Shown: piece by piece, positions 45,190-58,384 of the stretch
Position numbering within the stretch: the stretch's first letter is position 1
How the letters are laid out: the number at the start of each line of letters is the position of its first letter
Assembly (NCBI GenBank): GCA_028023455.1
Contig: JAQFVV010012495.1
Location: forward strand, 3,616,516 to 3,680,515
Direction of reading: 5' to 3'
From: Epiperipatus broadwayi
Lineage: Eukaryota > Onychophora > Udeonychophora > Euonychophora > Peripatidae
Length of the DNA stretch: 64,000 bases
Position numbers and translations under genes: made by a program
Notes under the pieces: model-generated
The model's database searches: none
The model's input: only the letters and a program-made list of their open reading frames with translations
What the model was told of the DNA's origin: nothing

Positions 45190-47960
45190 ATAAAATAATG
45201 ATAAAAATATAGGGCTAAGTAACCATATCTTGCAATTTTTACAAATATGAACCAAGTAATCATACGCACAAGGTATAATGGTGATGCACAGAATAAAAAT
45301 TATACTGGAAAAATAAAATTTAAGAAGTTGATAATTATTTATTGGAGAAAATAAAAATTCAAAATAAATTTTAAAAATATTTAATTTAGTAGTGTTTAAA
45401 TAATGCTCTCATATATTCTAGAAAGAATCTTAGGTAAAATGAATTTAATCATGTCACACTTAGGATGCTATTTACGTAACAGGAAATATCTTCCTAGACA
45501 ATGGGATTTGCCTATATATTCTTTGTTAATATGCCATATATGTCAAAAATATTACCAAGATTGATCAAAAACTCTCACTTATTATTGGTACATTTAAAAT
45601 TACGAGGCCCCTCTTATATCTTTACTATAAACACAAGATATATTTTCTAATTATCATCATTTTCTGAAAACCACTTTTGTGGCAGTTGACCTCAAGATCA
45701 CTCAACACTGATAGTTTAATTTTAGAGATCATGATAAAGACCAGTGCCTCAGAGCACCATATTCCATCTCAGAAAAGTTATTGATATGCACAGACAGACC
45801 TCTGCTGTTCAATTTTAACAACATCCCAGTTGACATTTCAGCACTATCAGTTTAGAGAATGGATTCATCCAAGGTCCAGATAATGCTGACAATATATTTG
45901 AATGCCAAACCAATTTATGGAATACGACACAGAATCAGAATAGCAAACAACTAAAAGGTTTTATTATTTTAGTAATAAAAATGAAGAAAAAGAAAACTAT
46001 AGACAAATATTAATGACAAAAAAAAAAGATATCAACTAACAATTGACAATTGTATAATACAGCTGAGATAAATTCTATACTTAAAAAATTTATACTAAAA
46101 TAAACGATTGTAAGACCAAATATTAGTTACAACTGAGATACATTTTTATACTGATATAAAATAAAGAATTACAAAAACAAATATGAGTTATAATTGTATG
46201 ATTCAGCCAAAATATACTTTATATAAATGTAAAATAAATAATTATAGGAACTAATATTAATTACAACTGTATAATTCATTTATTTAATACTTTACCACAG
46301 ATTCTGGTTTCTTTGAAAACTTACAGATACTTATTGGGCCTAAGCAATGTCTTAGACTTCAGAATCTTCTATGAAAAACAAGCAGATTTCTTGGTTGTTT
46401 TATAGTTTTCATTTAAAATGTGTACATTTAGATATATTCGTCACTATATTTCCCTATAAAATATGCAAAATCACTTCCCTGGCAATATCTTATAGCAAAA
46501 CATGTGGTTTTCATAGAGCAAATGCCTTCACCGTTGTTTTCTTTTAGAGACACATGGAGATAATAGCTGGCAGCCATTTAAGATATTTTAGCACATTAGG
46601 AGAAGCAAATGCCACCAAGGAAGAATTTATGTTGAGTATAGTCAAATTTACTGTGGCTCACACAAAATAAATAATTTTATAAAGCCACACTGTGCTCCAA
46701 TTTTCAAGCAATCACTTTTCTCCTTATCTTTTTTTATTTCCTTCTTAGCTATCTAACTTCACAATTTATTCTGCCACCAAGACTCTTTCTCTCTAAAACA
46801 AGGTATTCATCACGTGACATTAGACTTTCTAGTGCCTTGATTTAATTCCTATTGCCAACCAAACTTAATATTATTATATTTTATAAATCAAAAATATATA
46901 AGCTTTTATAATCGTTCTGGATTATCTTGCATAATATTTTAATTAAATCTTCTTTTAATTAAATAACATTTCTTAATTAAAGATTTTTTTTTTAATCATT
47001 GCACAAAAGAAATTTACAAATGCACCTGTTTGAGTTAGCACAAATATATATAAATTTAAAATGACTTAACTTTTTTTTTCCTCATGTGTCATAGCATCAG
47101 CCGGAAGCAAACCCGCTAACCCTTTGAAATAATATATCTCCCCAATGTCCAATATATCATCAATAAGATAGATACCATTAGATACATCTTTTAATTCCCT
47201 TTACAAAGCATAAGATTGGTCTTGGTAACACTTATGATTCATCTGAAATTTAAGCCCAGCCTTATTCTGGCAATGAGTCCAAAAAACTGATATTAATAAT
47301 AAATATGCAATTCACTTTTGTACCCATTACTAAATATATTAATAAATTTAAATGATACATTAAACTAATCTGGAATAATTTGCAATGAATCTTAAATAAT
47401 GACACAAGCATTCTAAGCCTTTAATTACAAGCTAAATAAACATATAAGAACATCAGCAAACTCATATATATTCCTTTATGATTTTATTTCTAGTTTGTGC
47501 TTGATCAAGATTATAATATGGTAAAATAGAGAAGTGACTGCAAATCAATGCATAAAGTTTATCATTTTAAATCCCTGGCTCGAGTTCACTATCATTCCAA
47601 AAAACACTCCACATCTAAGTGATAGTGATTGCCATCATTTCATCACAATATAAAAACAGTTTTTAAAAAACTGCTTGCAAGAAAAAAAACCCTGACAAGC
47701 AGCAAAATATATTTTAAAAAAATAATAATAACAACAAAAATGGAGATAAATAAACAAAAAATACAATATAAGATAAATAAAATTTTAATATAGAATATAA
47801 AAAGAGATAACAACAAATTTTGAAAATAAATAAATTACATAAGTAGATAAAGAGATGAAAGAAAACAAAAGTAAGAGGGGAAAAAAGTTTTAAATGTTCA
47901 CACTCCCAAATCAAGATGCTTCAGATTGGCTACATAAATGTGAATTTAGGTTAATGATAA
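45190..47960. other. Unassigned AT-rich sequence
   Basis: No element or exon is firmly recognised. The 45660-45920 part is more balanced in composition and faintly recalls a Gypsy RNase H end, but not enough to call. A minus-strand frame at 47914-47714 is low-complexity Phe/Leu. Confidence 0.35.
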
Positions 47961-48095
47961 GACGGCTGTTCTTATCTTTATAAATCCCTATCTTGTGTCG
48001 AGATTTGAGAGTTCCCTCTACAGTCAAAAACTCCATTGTTTGGCTATTATAAACATTTAAAGTGCCCGTGGAAAAGGTTAAAGACTTTCTCTTTA
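47960..48095. mobile_element. Half-copy of the family D palindrome
   Basis: ttatctttataaatccctat, cttgtgtcgaga, ctacagtcaaaaactcc, tattataaacatttaaagtg and aaaggttaaagactttc align block by block with the right arm of the 34862-35128 element. No left arm. Confidence 0.55.
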
Positions 48096-48660
48096 TAATA
48101 AAAAAAATAATAATAATAAAAACTATTAAATCAGTAATTTAAAAAAGGCAATATATACAATATTTCTGATACTAAAATATTTTCAAAAATAATGTATGGT
48201 AAAAACAACCAAATTAGATAAAGTATGTCAGAAATGGAAGTAAATATTTGGCCATTATTGAAATATTTCTTACAAGTAGTCTTAAAGGTAATTTTTAAAG
48301 CATAAGGTGAAGATAATACAAATCGATTAATTATAAATTAGTAGAAATAACAGTTATTTCTATTAAAATATGACCAAACATGAACAAATATTAAAAATAT
48401 CAAAGAGATTCAGGAGTGATCAGGAATTGTATTGACTAAGTAGGGGGAAAAAAGCATAAGACAAGTTTATTTTAAAATATTTATGGTTTAATTAAGACAA
48501 AATGAGTTTTAAAAAAAATTATGTAATAAATAGTAAAATCATTATGGAAATTATTAATCATATAAGGATATCAATTAGGTCCCAGGAACCCAGGAAGAAT
48601 GGTTACTTGTGGAAGACTATATTTTTATACTATATTTAAAAATATCTAAAAAAAAAAAAA

Positions 48661-49149
48661 AATTACAAGAATCATAAATTAGAAGGGGTTTGAACCAAGA
48701 CTTTAAAGCTCTCTTCAGTCATCCACTCCCATCTTATACAACAAATACCCATGATCACATACATATGAAAAAGATAAATGATCTCCAATATATGTATTTC
48801 GTACTAAACCAGCACTCATCAGTTGGTCTGGATCATCATCTCCCACACACATATATAATCAGTGCTCGGTTTATATTAAGATAACAAATCTTCAAACTTT
48901 AATGGACAGGCTTCAATCTTCTACAGTTTGAAGATTTGATATCTTAAAATAAACTGATCACTAATTATATATGTGTGTGTGTGGAAGATGATCTGGACCA
49001 AACGATGAGTGTTGCTTCAGCATAACATATGTATATTGGATATCATTTATTTTTTTCACATGTATGTGATCATGGGTATTGGTTGTATAAGAGAGAGTTG
49101 ATGACTGAAGGGACCTTAAAAGTCTAGGTTCAATAGATTCTTGTAAAAT
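48661..49149. mobile_element. Family B palindrome, two full arms
   Basis: Left arm 48661-48925, right arm 48926-49149, with little or no spacer at the turn (cttctacagtttgaaga). Outer tips are attacaagaatc and gattcttgtaaaat. Next are the tRNA-like ggggtttgaaccaaga / tctaggttcaatag ends and the shared cagttggtctggatcatcat block. No target-site duplication found. Confidence 0.8.
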
Positions 49150-49850
49150 GAATAGCTACGCCAAATCTCATCATTGAAAATGATATAACATACATTAACA
49201 AAAACTACTATATGAATTTGAATAAGATTCAGAGACAAAACAAGTTTATATTTCAAAATATTTGTATATTCTCCTTTAATATAAATACATTTTGTCCACC
49301 TTACTTCAAACACTTTTTAGCAAACAGATTTTTATTGTATATATACACAATCTGGTATTTTAACTGTCCTGCAGTAAAGTGGACAACACTTATATAAAAT
49401 ATTACAAAAAAATGTTAGATTGAGTTACATGTGATATTCTCCTTTTGTTAGTTACATCTTGGGGTGGAATAACATTCCAATCAAATATAAAGCTTTTTGA
49501 AAAAATTATATTTATTCTGATTAGAATTAGTAATTAGTTCACTTTAGATTGGAAAATTTTATTTTTTAAAATATGAGTAGACATTTTTGGAAATATGTTA
49601 TTTTAGAATATAACTATTAGTTTAAGATTTATTACACAATTTTTTTTTTTAATAAATACTTCGAAAACACATCATTGTATATATTTTTATTCATTCTAAA
49701 GAATAATCTATTTAATAAACATATGCATAATTTCTTTTAATTTTCGAGCAAAATAATTGTCATCGGTCTTATATAAGATTCGACTAGATTTCAGAATTAT
49801 AATTGATGACGTTAGGAAGCATGACAATTGAAGAAAAGGTTTCACATCAC
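49150..49850. other. Unassigned AT-rich sequence
   Basis: Two overlapping small frames on opposite strands (49116-49397) look like chance. No repeat recognised. Confidence 0.4.
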
Positions 49851-50260
49851 TAATGTTTAGGATTCAAATGGAATCTTTAGCAACAAGAGAATATACATGT
49901 AAATGGAAAAATATGGGTGATTTAGTCTGCAAATTATGTAAGGAAGGCATAGAAAATATTAGGTATCTGTTAATTCAATGTAAATGCTTGAAAGGAGAAA
50001 GGGTACAAATAATGAAGTTATGGAAGAATAAATATGAATAAAGTGATTATACAGAAAATAGGTTGTTGGTTTTTATGCTAGGTTTGGGAAAAGATAGGGG
50101 GGGGGTTAGATATAAAGGCCATAGAGTTGACAACGATTATGCTGTGGAAATGGAATGGAGCAGATTATGGGAAAACATAAGGTGGGGAATTCTCCAGGCA
50201 TAGTTGGTGAGAGATTCCTGACTCCGTTTAAGGAGAAGTCACAGTGCATCACATCAGATC
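49850..50260 (+). mobile_element. CR1/L2-like LINE, 3' end of ORF2 (second copy)
   Basis: Reads ESLATREYTCKWKNMGDLVC, then KLCKEGIENIRYLLIQCKCL, the same Cys-rich tail as at 781-1056 but extending further upstream. A G-run (50097-50105) and stops break the frame after KYE. Downstream gagagattcctgactccgtt and aaggagaagtcacag match the 0.5-1.2 kb copy. Confidence 0.65.
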
Positions 50261-51150
50261 ACATATATAAAACTACTGACTATAGTGCTCCCATTTCTTC
50301 TTGTTGGCTTCTTATTTTTCCTGTGACTGATATTCAGCTAAATGAAGGTCATCTCACTGTCTATATTATATATTTGTAAAAGAACTAATGGTTTAAAATA
50401 TGTCAGACTATTACGCATATAGTTTTGAGTATTTTTGTAAATACTGTTATTGTTTTTATAAATTATCTTTCTTTTTTTTTTTTTAAAAAAAAAAAGAACT
50501 CAAAATCATTATTATATATATTTTTTGTTTATGGCAAATTCTATTTATAAATCTATTAATGAATTTCGTAAGGAAAATGTAAATCAACACTTATACTATT
50601 TATCATTAAGAATATGTTTAAAGAGTTTACTAAAAAAAATATTTATTGTAATAAAATCTAGGATTTATTTATAACTTATAAATAAAACAAAAAACTTTAA
50701 AACATAATGTCTGAGAATTGCTCTAAAATAAGGCATTATCAATGCTAACTAATATTAAAAAATAATATTTTTAAATAAGACAAGAAATGAGATAATTATT
50801 AATTTTAATCAGAATAAATATAACTTTTTGAAAAGTTTCGTATTTCTTTGAAATATTACTCCATTCCAAGACATAATAAACAAAACGAAAATACAGAACC
50901 TTTTGAAAGGTATTTATGGATTTTTGGATATTTGAATGATCTGATTATAGTTATCTGCTTGATATCACATCTTTTTCTAAACACGATAGTTTCTTCCCTA
51001 TGAGTTATTTCTTTTCTTCTTCTCTTTATGACTTTCCAATACAAATATTTACTATTTATTGGATTCTCTTATTTTACCAATTTATATCTATCATTATAAA
51101 TTTCATGTATTATATAATGCATTTGCCTTTTATTTTTTCATTTTTATTTT
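50261..51150. other. Unassigned AT-rich sequence
   Basis: A T-run/A-run pair at 50470-50496. No gene or element recognised. Confidence 0.4.
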
Positions 51151-51154
51151 TTCA

Positions 51155-51288
51155 TACTCTCTCTCCCTCTCCCTCACTCTCCCTCCCCTCTATCGCTCCC
51201 TCTCTCTCTCCCTCCCTCCCTCTCTCCCTCCCTGTCTCTCTCCTTCTCCCTCTCTTTCTCTCTCTCCCTCTCTCTCTCTCTTGATTAC
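51155..51288. repeat. (CT/CCT)n microsatellite, about 130 bp
   Basis: Continuous pyrimidine run of ctctcc and ctccct units. Frames across it (Ser/Leu/Pro-rich) are meaningless. Confidence 0.95.
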
Positions 51289-52015
51289 ATAACTTTATTA
51301 ACTTATAATAATCAAACATCATTATACGTACATTTTAAATGATATACCTTTTAATTCTTTGAAAGTGCCTAACAAACTTCTTTCCAATTTTACACTTCTG
51401 TTTTATTATTGTTTTCATTTTGACAGAATCTAATTAATAGATACAAATGCCAATTTAAATCACTCTCTTTCTTTTATTGCATTTTTAACACAATGTGTTC
51501 ATCATCCCATATTTGCTTACTATCATTAATTAGATATTGTTCTTTTTTTGTTTTGTTTTGTAATTTATAAATGAAGATTCTTGTCAATTAATTCTGATTT
51601 ATTTTTATATAGTTATAATATTTCACTCACAACTTCGATGATATTTTCAAAAGCAAATAAAAAGAAATTTTCTCAGGACTATTGAATGCAGAGTTCAAAC
51701 TCAGTAAGACTAAAATTTTATATTTAAAAATACAAATAAAACAGCTGTCAGAAGAACAAGTTGATAGAAAATTATCATCGCACTTTTTGAGTGATGTAAT
51801 GAAATCTAGTATATAAAATAAGCTATTTTCTACGTAGAAGAAATTATTAAAACTACCAACTGCTTGATTGTCACCCCTCCCTTTCTTTTCGGAGTAAAAG
51901 GTTTATTTAATTTCATTACAAAAGATATAATTTTTGATAACCTTAAATTCTTCCCTTTTTTGTATGATAAAATTATGTTTGAATATTTCTGAACAAATAC
52001 ATATGAAATAGACAT
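51289..52015. other. Unassigned AT-rich sequence
   Basis: Nothing recognised. Confidence 0.4.
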
Positions 52016-52017
52016 AT

Positions 52018-52290
52018 ACTTAATTAGTTAGAGTATCACTTTTAAATTCAGTATTTCACAAATCTAAAAGTCCCGGATTCGATTCCCATGCTAGTACTGT
52101 CACTTGAAGAAGATAGGGGAATAATACCATTCAAAAAGATGTGTTAAATCCTTAACTTGTATGCTATCACTAATAGCTAAATGAATTGGAAAAGTTTAAA
52201 TAATGTTCGAATTTTTCTAAAAACATTTAACATTTAAATCTAGGTGACAAGTACAATTCAACATATAATTACAAATATCAAAACCTGGAT
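52018..52290 (+). mobile_element. tRNA-derived SINE, family A (best single copy)
   Basis: The A-box-like ttagttagagtatcactttt is followed by cacaaatctaaaagtcccgg and a good B box (ggattcgattccc). Then come atgctagtactgtcacttga, agataggggaataataccat, ttaacttgtatgctatcact, aatgttcgaatttttctaaa and a short tail. The head resembles a Lys-type tRNA in spacing, but the anticodon region is too worn to assign. Confidence 0.75.
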
Positions 52291-52626
52291 GTTTTTTTTA
52301 GTGGAATAATTGATCAGAATATAAAGATGGATAAATACGGTAAAATAGCTTTTAAATTGCTCAATATGAAAAAAAGATCTTTCCAATAGTTCCTATAGAA
52401 AATAATGAAGAAGAAAAGACATTACTCACTAGAGAGGCTAATTAATGAGTGATGAGAGTTTGAGCAATTTCCCATCCTTGTTTAATCCCCCAGATAAAAA
52501 TATTTAGATACCCCTTACTAACAAATATTGAAAAATTAATGACTTTTTTAATTATGGGCAGTAGCAATCTAAAAAAAAATCCCAAGTCCGACTGAAACCT
52601 GACAAAATTTTCTAAATTTTATTAGC

Positions 52627-52690
52627 CTGAATTCAAATCCAAGTCATATAATTAGCAGATAGATATTTTAACCATTATACTATGTGATTC
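52627..52690 (-). repeat. Degenerate tRNA-like sequence
   Basis: On the minus strand, acatagtataatggttaaaa and then cttggatttgaattc have the spacing of polymerase III A and B boxes. Stems do not pair well, so this is a tRNA pseudogene or SINE head at most. Confidence 0.35.
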
Positions 52691-54120
52691 TTTATATAGC
52701 AGTTTATATTCAATGTTAAAAATGCTTTTTAGACTCTCTCAAACACATGTAAATGGTACCTTTAAGATTGCCAACATAAATTGACTATAATTGCAAAATA
52801 TATGATGCACATTTACCTTTAGATGAATTTCCTTAATGGTCCATAAATGATTTTGATGTTGTATATATTAGTAAGCCTTCTAATAAGATAAATAATCTTC
52901 TCGCTAGGAGACATAATCATAATACTTCTAGAAGACATAATCATAATACTAAAACAATGTGCTTTTTGCTGCAGAAACTTATCTATTTTTCCATACAGTT
53001 TATTTTAATCCTCAAAAAAAAAAAAAATACTCATAAGTTTGGAAAGCAGAGATAATACAATTCAATGCTAGTTATCCGCATCACATTTAGTATAAGTGCA
53101 AAAAAAAAAAATCTATTAACAATTCTTTATTGGTATGAGTAATGATTAGATTTTCTTTGGACATAATTGTCAATATCTGAATGTTTGTAATTGAACTATA
53201 TGACCTAGAGAAAAAAAATTCTCCTGACATATAAAGAATACCTAGGGACATATGAAAAAAAAAAACAACGACAAAGACAGGCTTCTAAATACCAAAGAGA
53301 AAATTCAAGAAGTTTATTACATAGCAGAAAATAATAAAAAAAAAATATTTATTCTTCAAGGTGGCATGCAGATATCATAATACTATGCAGAAACCAGCAC
53401 TTCTGAGAATATTATTTCCTACTATTTGAAAGAGGAAGCTATTCACATAATTCTATTCAAAGATGCTAAAGTTTTGGTGGGCAAATTATATTACATATAC
53501 TTGAAATGGATAAACCATACAAGAAAATATAATTGTGAATTGGATGAGAAAGCTTCAGAATAGAATAATCTCTCAAATACACAAAACATTTTAGTATTGG
53601 GAAAAAGTTGTTTAGCAATAAAAAGAAAAGATGGAACTATTACTAAAAAAAAAAAGAAAGCATCATGAAATGTAGACCAACTGTAGCGCTGTTTTCTTTG
53701 AAGAATCCTAAGCCAGCCTAGCAACAAGTCTTTTCCAACACCAATACCTGTACAAAAGGCCAAAGGCAATTCAGACCACAAATCCATAGTTCTAGAGAGT
53801 GAAAAAAAACTTGGCCATACATTCGAACCTAGATCAACAAGTATTGTATGTCTAAAAAAATAATGCTAAACATAAGGTAAAGGATGCCTGGCATATTGCC
53901 AATAATCATAATGCTATAAACAAAAAAAAATCCTGCTCCCCCCCCCCTCTAAAAAATGGGTCATGTAAGCACATTTGCATGCAATTTGAGTACAATTTAT
54001 ATTATATCACAACTTTCACCCACAATTTCACTCATTCATCATCATGACTAAGATATCAATACAAAGATATTGAAAGCATTTTAACGTGTTAAATTAAAAG
54101 TTTCACTCTTAAGCTTTTCT
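52691..54120. other. Unassigned sequence
   Basis: A short direct repeat, tagaagacataatcataata, lies near 52905-52950. A minus-strand frame at 53787-53491 begins MDLWSELPLAFCTGIGVGKD; I do not recognise it, and it ends in low-complexity Phe-rich sequence. C-run at 53939-53948. Confidence 0.35.
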
Positions 54121-54129
54121 TACTTTGCA

Positions 54130-55960
54130 CTGCCAAGTGCTTAATAGATGTAAAAAATTATATAGTAATAAAAACAAAAACCAGAGAACTCCTACGATTA
54201 CCTCTTCTGAAATGCCAAGAATTTTAAATGAAGAAGTGAGATGTGCAATTATATCTATAAAGAAATTACAAATAAATCAAGTCAGATGTCACATGACCTA
54301 ATTTAAACAAGCTTGTATTACAAATGTTTTATAAAGAGCTCGCAAATAAGTTCTTAAAAAACTTCACGGATATCCTCAACTTCAGACTGGTTATGAATAT
54401 CCTGGCACCTCACTGACAAAGCCAGTAACAGAAACCGGTCTGGGGTTGAAGATATTCTGCAAAGCTTGTTAAGAGCTTATTTGCGAGCTCTTTATAGACA
54501 AAAAAAAAACTTCAGCAAATGATAAAATTATTATTGATGTCTTAAAAGAAGTAGATAAATAAATAAAACAATTGTTAGCAAACTGTATATAAAATGTCTA
54601 AATGATATAGAGGTAGCTGTTGATTGCAAAAATGCAGGAGAGATATTTAAGAAATGAGAAAAAGGTATTAGAAAATACAGACTTATAAGACTTCTGTCCA
54701 TTCTGTACAAGATTTTTACCGAGATAATTACAACTTATTTATAGTAGTTTTGGATTCAAACTCAAAAAAATAAGATATACTCAAGCCCATTATAGCACAT
54801 TATATCATATCAAAATACTAAAGGAAGTTATGGAAAGAGCTAATATATATAAATTGCCATTATGCTTTGGACTTACAGATTACAAAAAAAAAAGCATTTG
54901 ATTCTATAAATATTCCTATGAAATTAGAGCTTTAACCATCAAGATACAGACCTGGGATGTTTTTATATTTTGAAGAATATATGTCAACACTCATCAGCAG
55001 TAAATAGATTACACATAACTCTGAAAAAATTAATGATAAGGCTATACAATAGGATAGTACAGTGATTCCATTTCTTCAAACTTTTTACAGTAGTTTCACC
55101 TGAAGTATGCTGTGGATTGAAATGAGAAACTGAGGAAATAAATATTATTGCACATTATTTAAGGCATCTAAATTTTTCATATGATGTGATTGTTATAGCA
55201 TATAATGCTTCTGAAGTTCAGAAAATGTTATAAGAGTTATTAGATGAAAATACGAATGAAAGATTAAAAATAAATGCTAAAAAGACTAAAGTAATGTTCA
55301 ATGTTTTTTCATATTAAAAAAAATATAATAGAGAATGATAATCAAAAATTAGATTGCTACTATAGATGGAAACATATTGGATAAAATTAATCATAAATTT
55401 AAACTTGGTTGGAGTCCTTTCAGTGGAAATAATTTATTAAAAGGAAATCTACCTATGGGTTTGGAAAAGTTTCCAAGAGATGTATTTTTACCAGTTCTTA
55501 TATTTGATTTTAGACTTGGATGTTCAAACAAAAAAGCAATACAACAATGTATGAAAAGATGTATGTTGAAAATAACCAAAAAGAACCAAATGTATACTTG
55601 GGTAAATGAACAAACAGGTATCACTACGTTATTAAATGAATTAAAAGACTGAAATGGAGCAAGGTTGAACTTATAACTAATACATGGATAGTCAAAATAT
55701 TAAACAGAATCCCAAAAGATTTTCAAGACCTAGAAAGAAGTTAGATATGAGATGGATGTATAAAAAAGTTTACTGGAACGATGTGGAGAAATGAAATTAT
55801 CCTGCATTGAATTTGTAATGATTAAAGATGATGGTGATATATATATATTAGAGACTGCATAATACAAAACAAAGTAAGGAAAATTATTGTTGAGGTTCTC
55901 AAAGAAATCAAAAATGAATGCATGTATAAAAAACATACAGGCACAAAGAATTAAGAGACT
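54130..55960 (+). mobile_element. RTE-type LINE, degenerate 3' two-thirds
   Basis: Reverse transcriptase blocks: a YRPIRLL-like frame near 54675 and LPLCFGLTDYKKKK near 54860, where the A/FDSI that follows is in another frame. The C-terminal part is open at 55377-55652 (KINHKFKLGWSPFSGNNLLK, then CMKRCMLKITKKNQMYTWVN). RLKWN and tgagatggatgt follow. It ends with aagatgatggtgat. A hairpin element is inserted at 54331-54495. Confidence 0.7.
54331..54495. mobile_element. Hairpin element sharing a core with family C
   Basis: Perfect outer arms of 27 nt (ataaagagctcgcaaataag... and its mirror ending gcgagctctttat), with partly paired inner sequence. The inside reads cacctcactgacaaagccag and aaaccggtctgggg, close to family C's ctcctcactaatgaaggcca and aaactagtctgggg. 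Confidence 0.7.
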
Positions 55961-56559
55961 GAAATGGAGCAGAAACAGACATCCCTCTCAAAAAAAAGTA
56001 CAATAGAGGATAGTAAAAAAATTTAAGATAAAATACAAGATGTATCAGATGAATGGATGAGATGTTTGTTCAAGTGATAAGGAGAAGAGAAACTATGGAT
56101 GGAAATAATTGGATTATATTTGAAAAAAATTTCAATGGAATCACAGTGTTTGAAAACATTGAAGATATTATATATATATATATCTTTAAAAACCAGTCAA
56201 CACTTAGGCAATCTCAATTAACAATTTCAAACTGTTGTCAAGGCAACCTACTTTTAATAATATATATCGGAATAATCAATATAAAGTAGAAAATATTAGT
56301 AAATACAAATGCTAAGTCATAATTTTAATTACCCATGTGAGTTTGCTGCATGAACAGGAGTGTGGCTCAAGAATAGTTAGTACACAAATTGACATCGTCA
56401 GTGCTTAAAAAAAAAAAATCTCATTAAGAAAAAAATTACAGTTTTTACATAGGATGCAGTAATAATCGCAAGTTGTATTCCTTACAAAAAAGGAAAGAAT
56501 TGAAAATGTAATTTAAGACTTATCAGAAGAACTATTACGTGACTAAAAATATCATTGTT

Positions 56560-57235
56560 CTATCCGCAAGTGTGACTGTGCAGCCAGCAATTAAATATCT
56601 ACTATGAAAGACTCACAATATTTCACGTAATCAGAATAGCGAATAGTCGCAACAACTCTATCTCTACAGTTCGCTAATGTTCAATTCCCACACTGTTCTC
56701 TTGCAATGGATGCTCTGCTCAAATGCTCTGCAATGAATGCTCTGCAACGAATTCTCTGCAATGAATGCTCTGCTAGGAATGTTCTGCAACGAATGCTCTG
56801 CAACGAATGCTCTGCTACGAATGCTCTACAATTAATGCTCTCAATATCTCCACTGTGGTCTCCCCATCTCTGTGGGCTCTTTCAGCTACACCCATGGACT
56901 ACATTCCCACTGGGCGCTGGTCATTAACTGCAAGCATTGACGCGAGATATCTCTACTGGAGTTGTACTCAAATAACTGCTGCTAATACTCTCTATACTGC
57001 GCTGCGTAGTTGTTATACAGTCTTTCTATAGCTTTCTGATAACTGTAGCAATTAATACACTGTCCAATAAGGTAACGTATCTTATCTAGAAATATTTGCA
57101 ATCAGCAAATATTTCTTGGAATTGTCGATCGCCATTACGTCAATACCTTAATTAAATTCCTCAGTTATCAGAGCGCGATCTAAAAACAACAACTCGAATA
57201 AATCCTAGTTTTTCTGGAGTGCACAAACTTGTCTG
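56560..57235. other. CG-containing island, possibly a solo LTR
   Basis: Composition differs from its surroundings: many CG dinucleotides (gcgcgatc, gacgcgagat, gatcgccattacg) and higher G+C. It begins near tgtgactgtgca and ends near gagtgcaca, which would suit a TG...CA LTR. An aataaa lies near its right end. No partner LTR, and no target duplication was found. Confidence 0.3.
56706..56842. repeat. 14-bp minisatellite, about ten units
   Basis: Unit atgctctgcaacga with variants (gcaatga, gctacga, gctagga). Because the period is not a multiple of three, all frames across it cycle, which explains the two overlapping Cys/Asn/Ala-rich plus-strand frames here. Confidence 0.9.
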
Positions 57236-57239
57236 CCAT

Positions 57240-58380
57240 TTTTACAAAATACTACAATCATCTATTTACCAAATTATATTTATTATTCTTAATCTTTCAA
57301 ATATTGTTAAACCCTCATAAAATGATGCTATGTCATCCATTTCCTATGCATCAGGAATTTCTCTGCTACTTGTACAAAATAAATTCTTCAGTGTGTGGTA
57401 ATGATATTGGAAATCTTCAAACAGCTCAAAACTAAATTTCTATGCAATTAGCAAGCAACTTCCACTCAGCTGAACTTTTCCAACAATGTTATGTATTACA
57501 AAACAGCTTATGAATTTGTCATTTAAAACATGATATCACACAGTACACCTATAACATTATCAAGATTTTCAACTACATGGATTATCATACTTTACATATT
57601 TACTTGCTTAGACCATTCTACCACAAACCTTATCTTGGAGCTTGCAAAATCTTTATTAATTTACTTTTCAGTCAATGGATTGTGACCAATCACAATGAAA
57701 AATATTGATACGAAAATTTCTGTATATGCTACCATTCAATAATATACCTTTCAGAAGATGATTATGAGCAATCACAATATGGTAAAAAAGCTTCCACCCA
57801 TATCATCCTTACTTAATGACAAAATCCTACCAAAGTGGTCCAACTAACATCATGCTGCAGCAAAAAGTTCTAATATTTCCCAGGCCATTTTATTAGTGCA
57901 AATGGCAATTATTTTTACAAAAATAAGCAAGAGCACAGATTCTGTCACTTGCCAAATAGATGGAATCATTTGTTCTCCATATTTCCTCTATGCCAAAGTA
58001 GATGAAGTATTTTAAACCAGTGGTTTTCTGCAGGAACTATCACTTGCATCAATACTAATTGCAATCCATTTGGATCCATTAATTAAATAAGAGGGACAAA
58101 TTCTGAATGGTCTTTTTCTATTCCTCTTGATGTCATTGATCTCTGCATTTTCTTACTGATCTTTAAAAATCTCACTAACACAGTAATTACGTTCAATGTA
58201 TTAGCCAACTTTCAATTCAGTCTAAATTTCTTTTACAGCATTATAAGTCCAAGCTATGCCAGTAATCTAAGGAAAAGTGCATCTGTCCAACTTTATTGCT
58301 GCATTTCAGAACATTTTTCTTATCTCTCAGAAGTTAAATTAAACCATCACATGAATAAAATATTAGAGACAAAATTCTCA
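57240..58380 (-). mobile_element. Possible remnant of a hAT/ZBED-type transposase gene
   Basis: On the minus strand near 57875-57825 one frame gives FLLQHDVSWTTLVGFC, resembling the (F-x-x-K-H-D-x-x-W-x-x-x-V-G-x-C) block before the T-D-G-A motif in ZBED5/GTF2IRD2-like domesticated hAT transposases. A neighbouring frame has ESVLLLIFVK. The TDGA itself is not present, and the rest is unrecognisable. Confidence 0.2.
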
Positions 58381-58384
58381 CTAC

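Noticed and set aside
45660-45920. Possible Gypsy RNase H end (FIQGPDNADNIF)
   Set aside because: The resemblance to the H-x-K-G-x-D-N-x-x-A-D block is short, with no supporting RT or integrase nearby. Left unassigned.
51000-51292. Overlapping Ser/Leu/Pro-rich frames
   Set aside because: They translate the (CT)n microsatellite and an AT-rich lead-in.
53491-53787. 98-codon minus-strand frame (MDLWSELPLAFCTGIGVGKD)
   Set aside because: No domain recognised; half is Phe-rich low complexity; no splice sites or conserved motif to support a gene.
56706-57031. Two overlapping frames with repeated CNECSA/NALQ motifs
   Set aside because: They translate a 14-bp minisatellite, whose period forces repeats in every frame.
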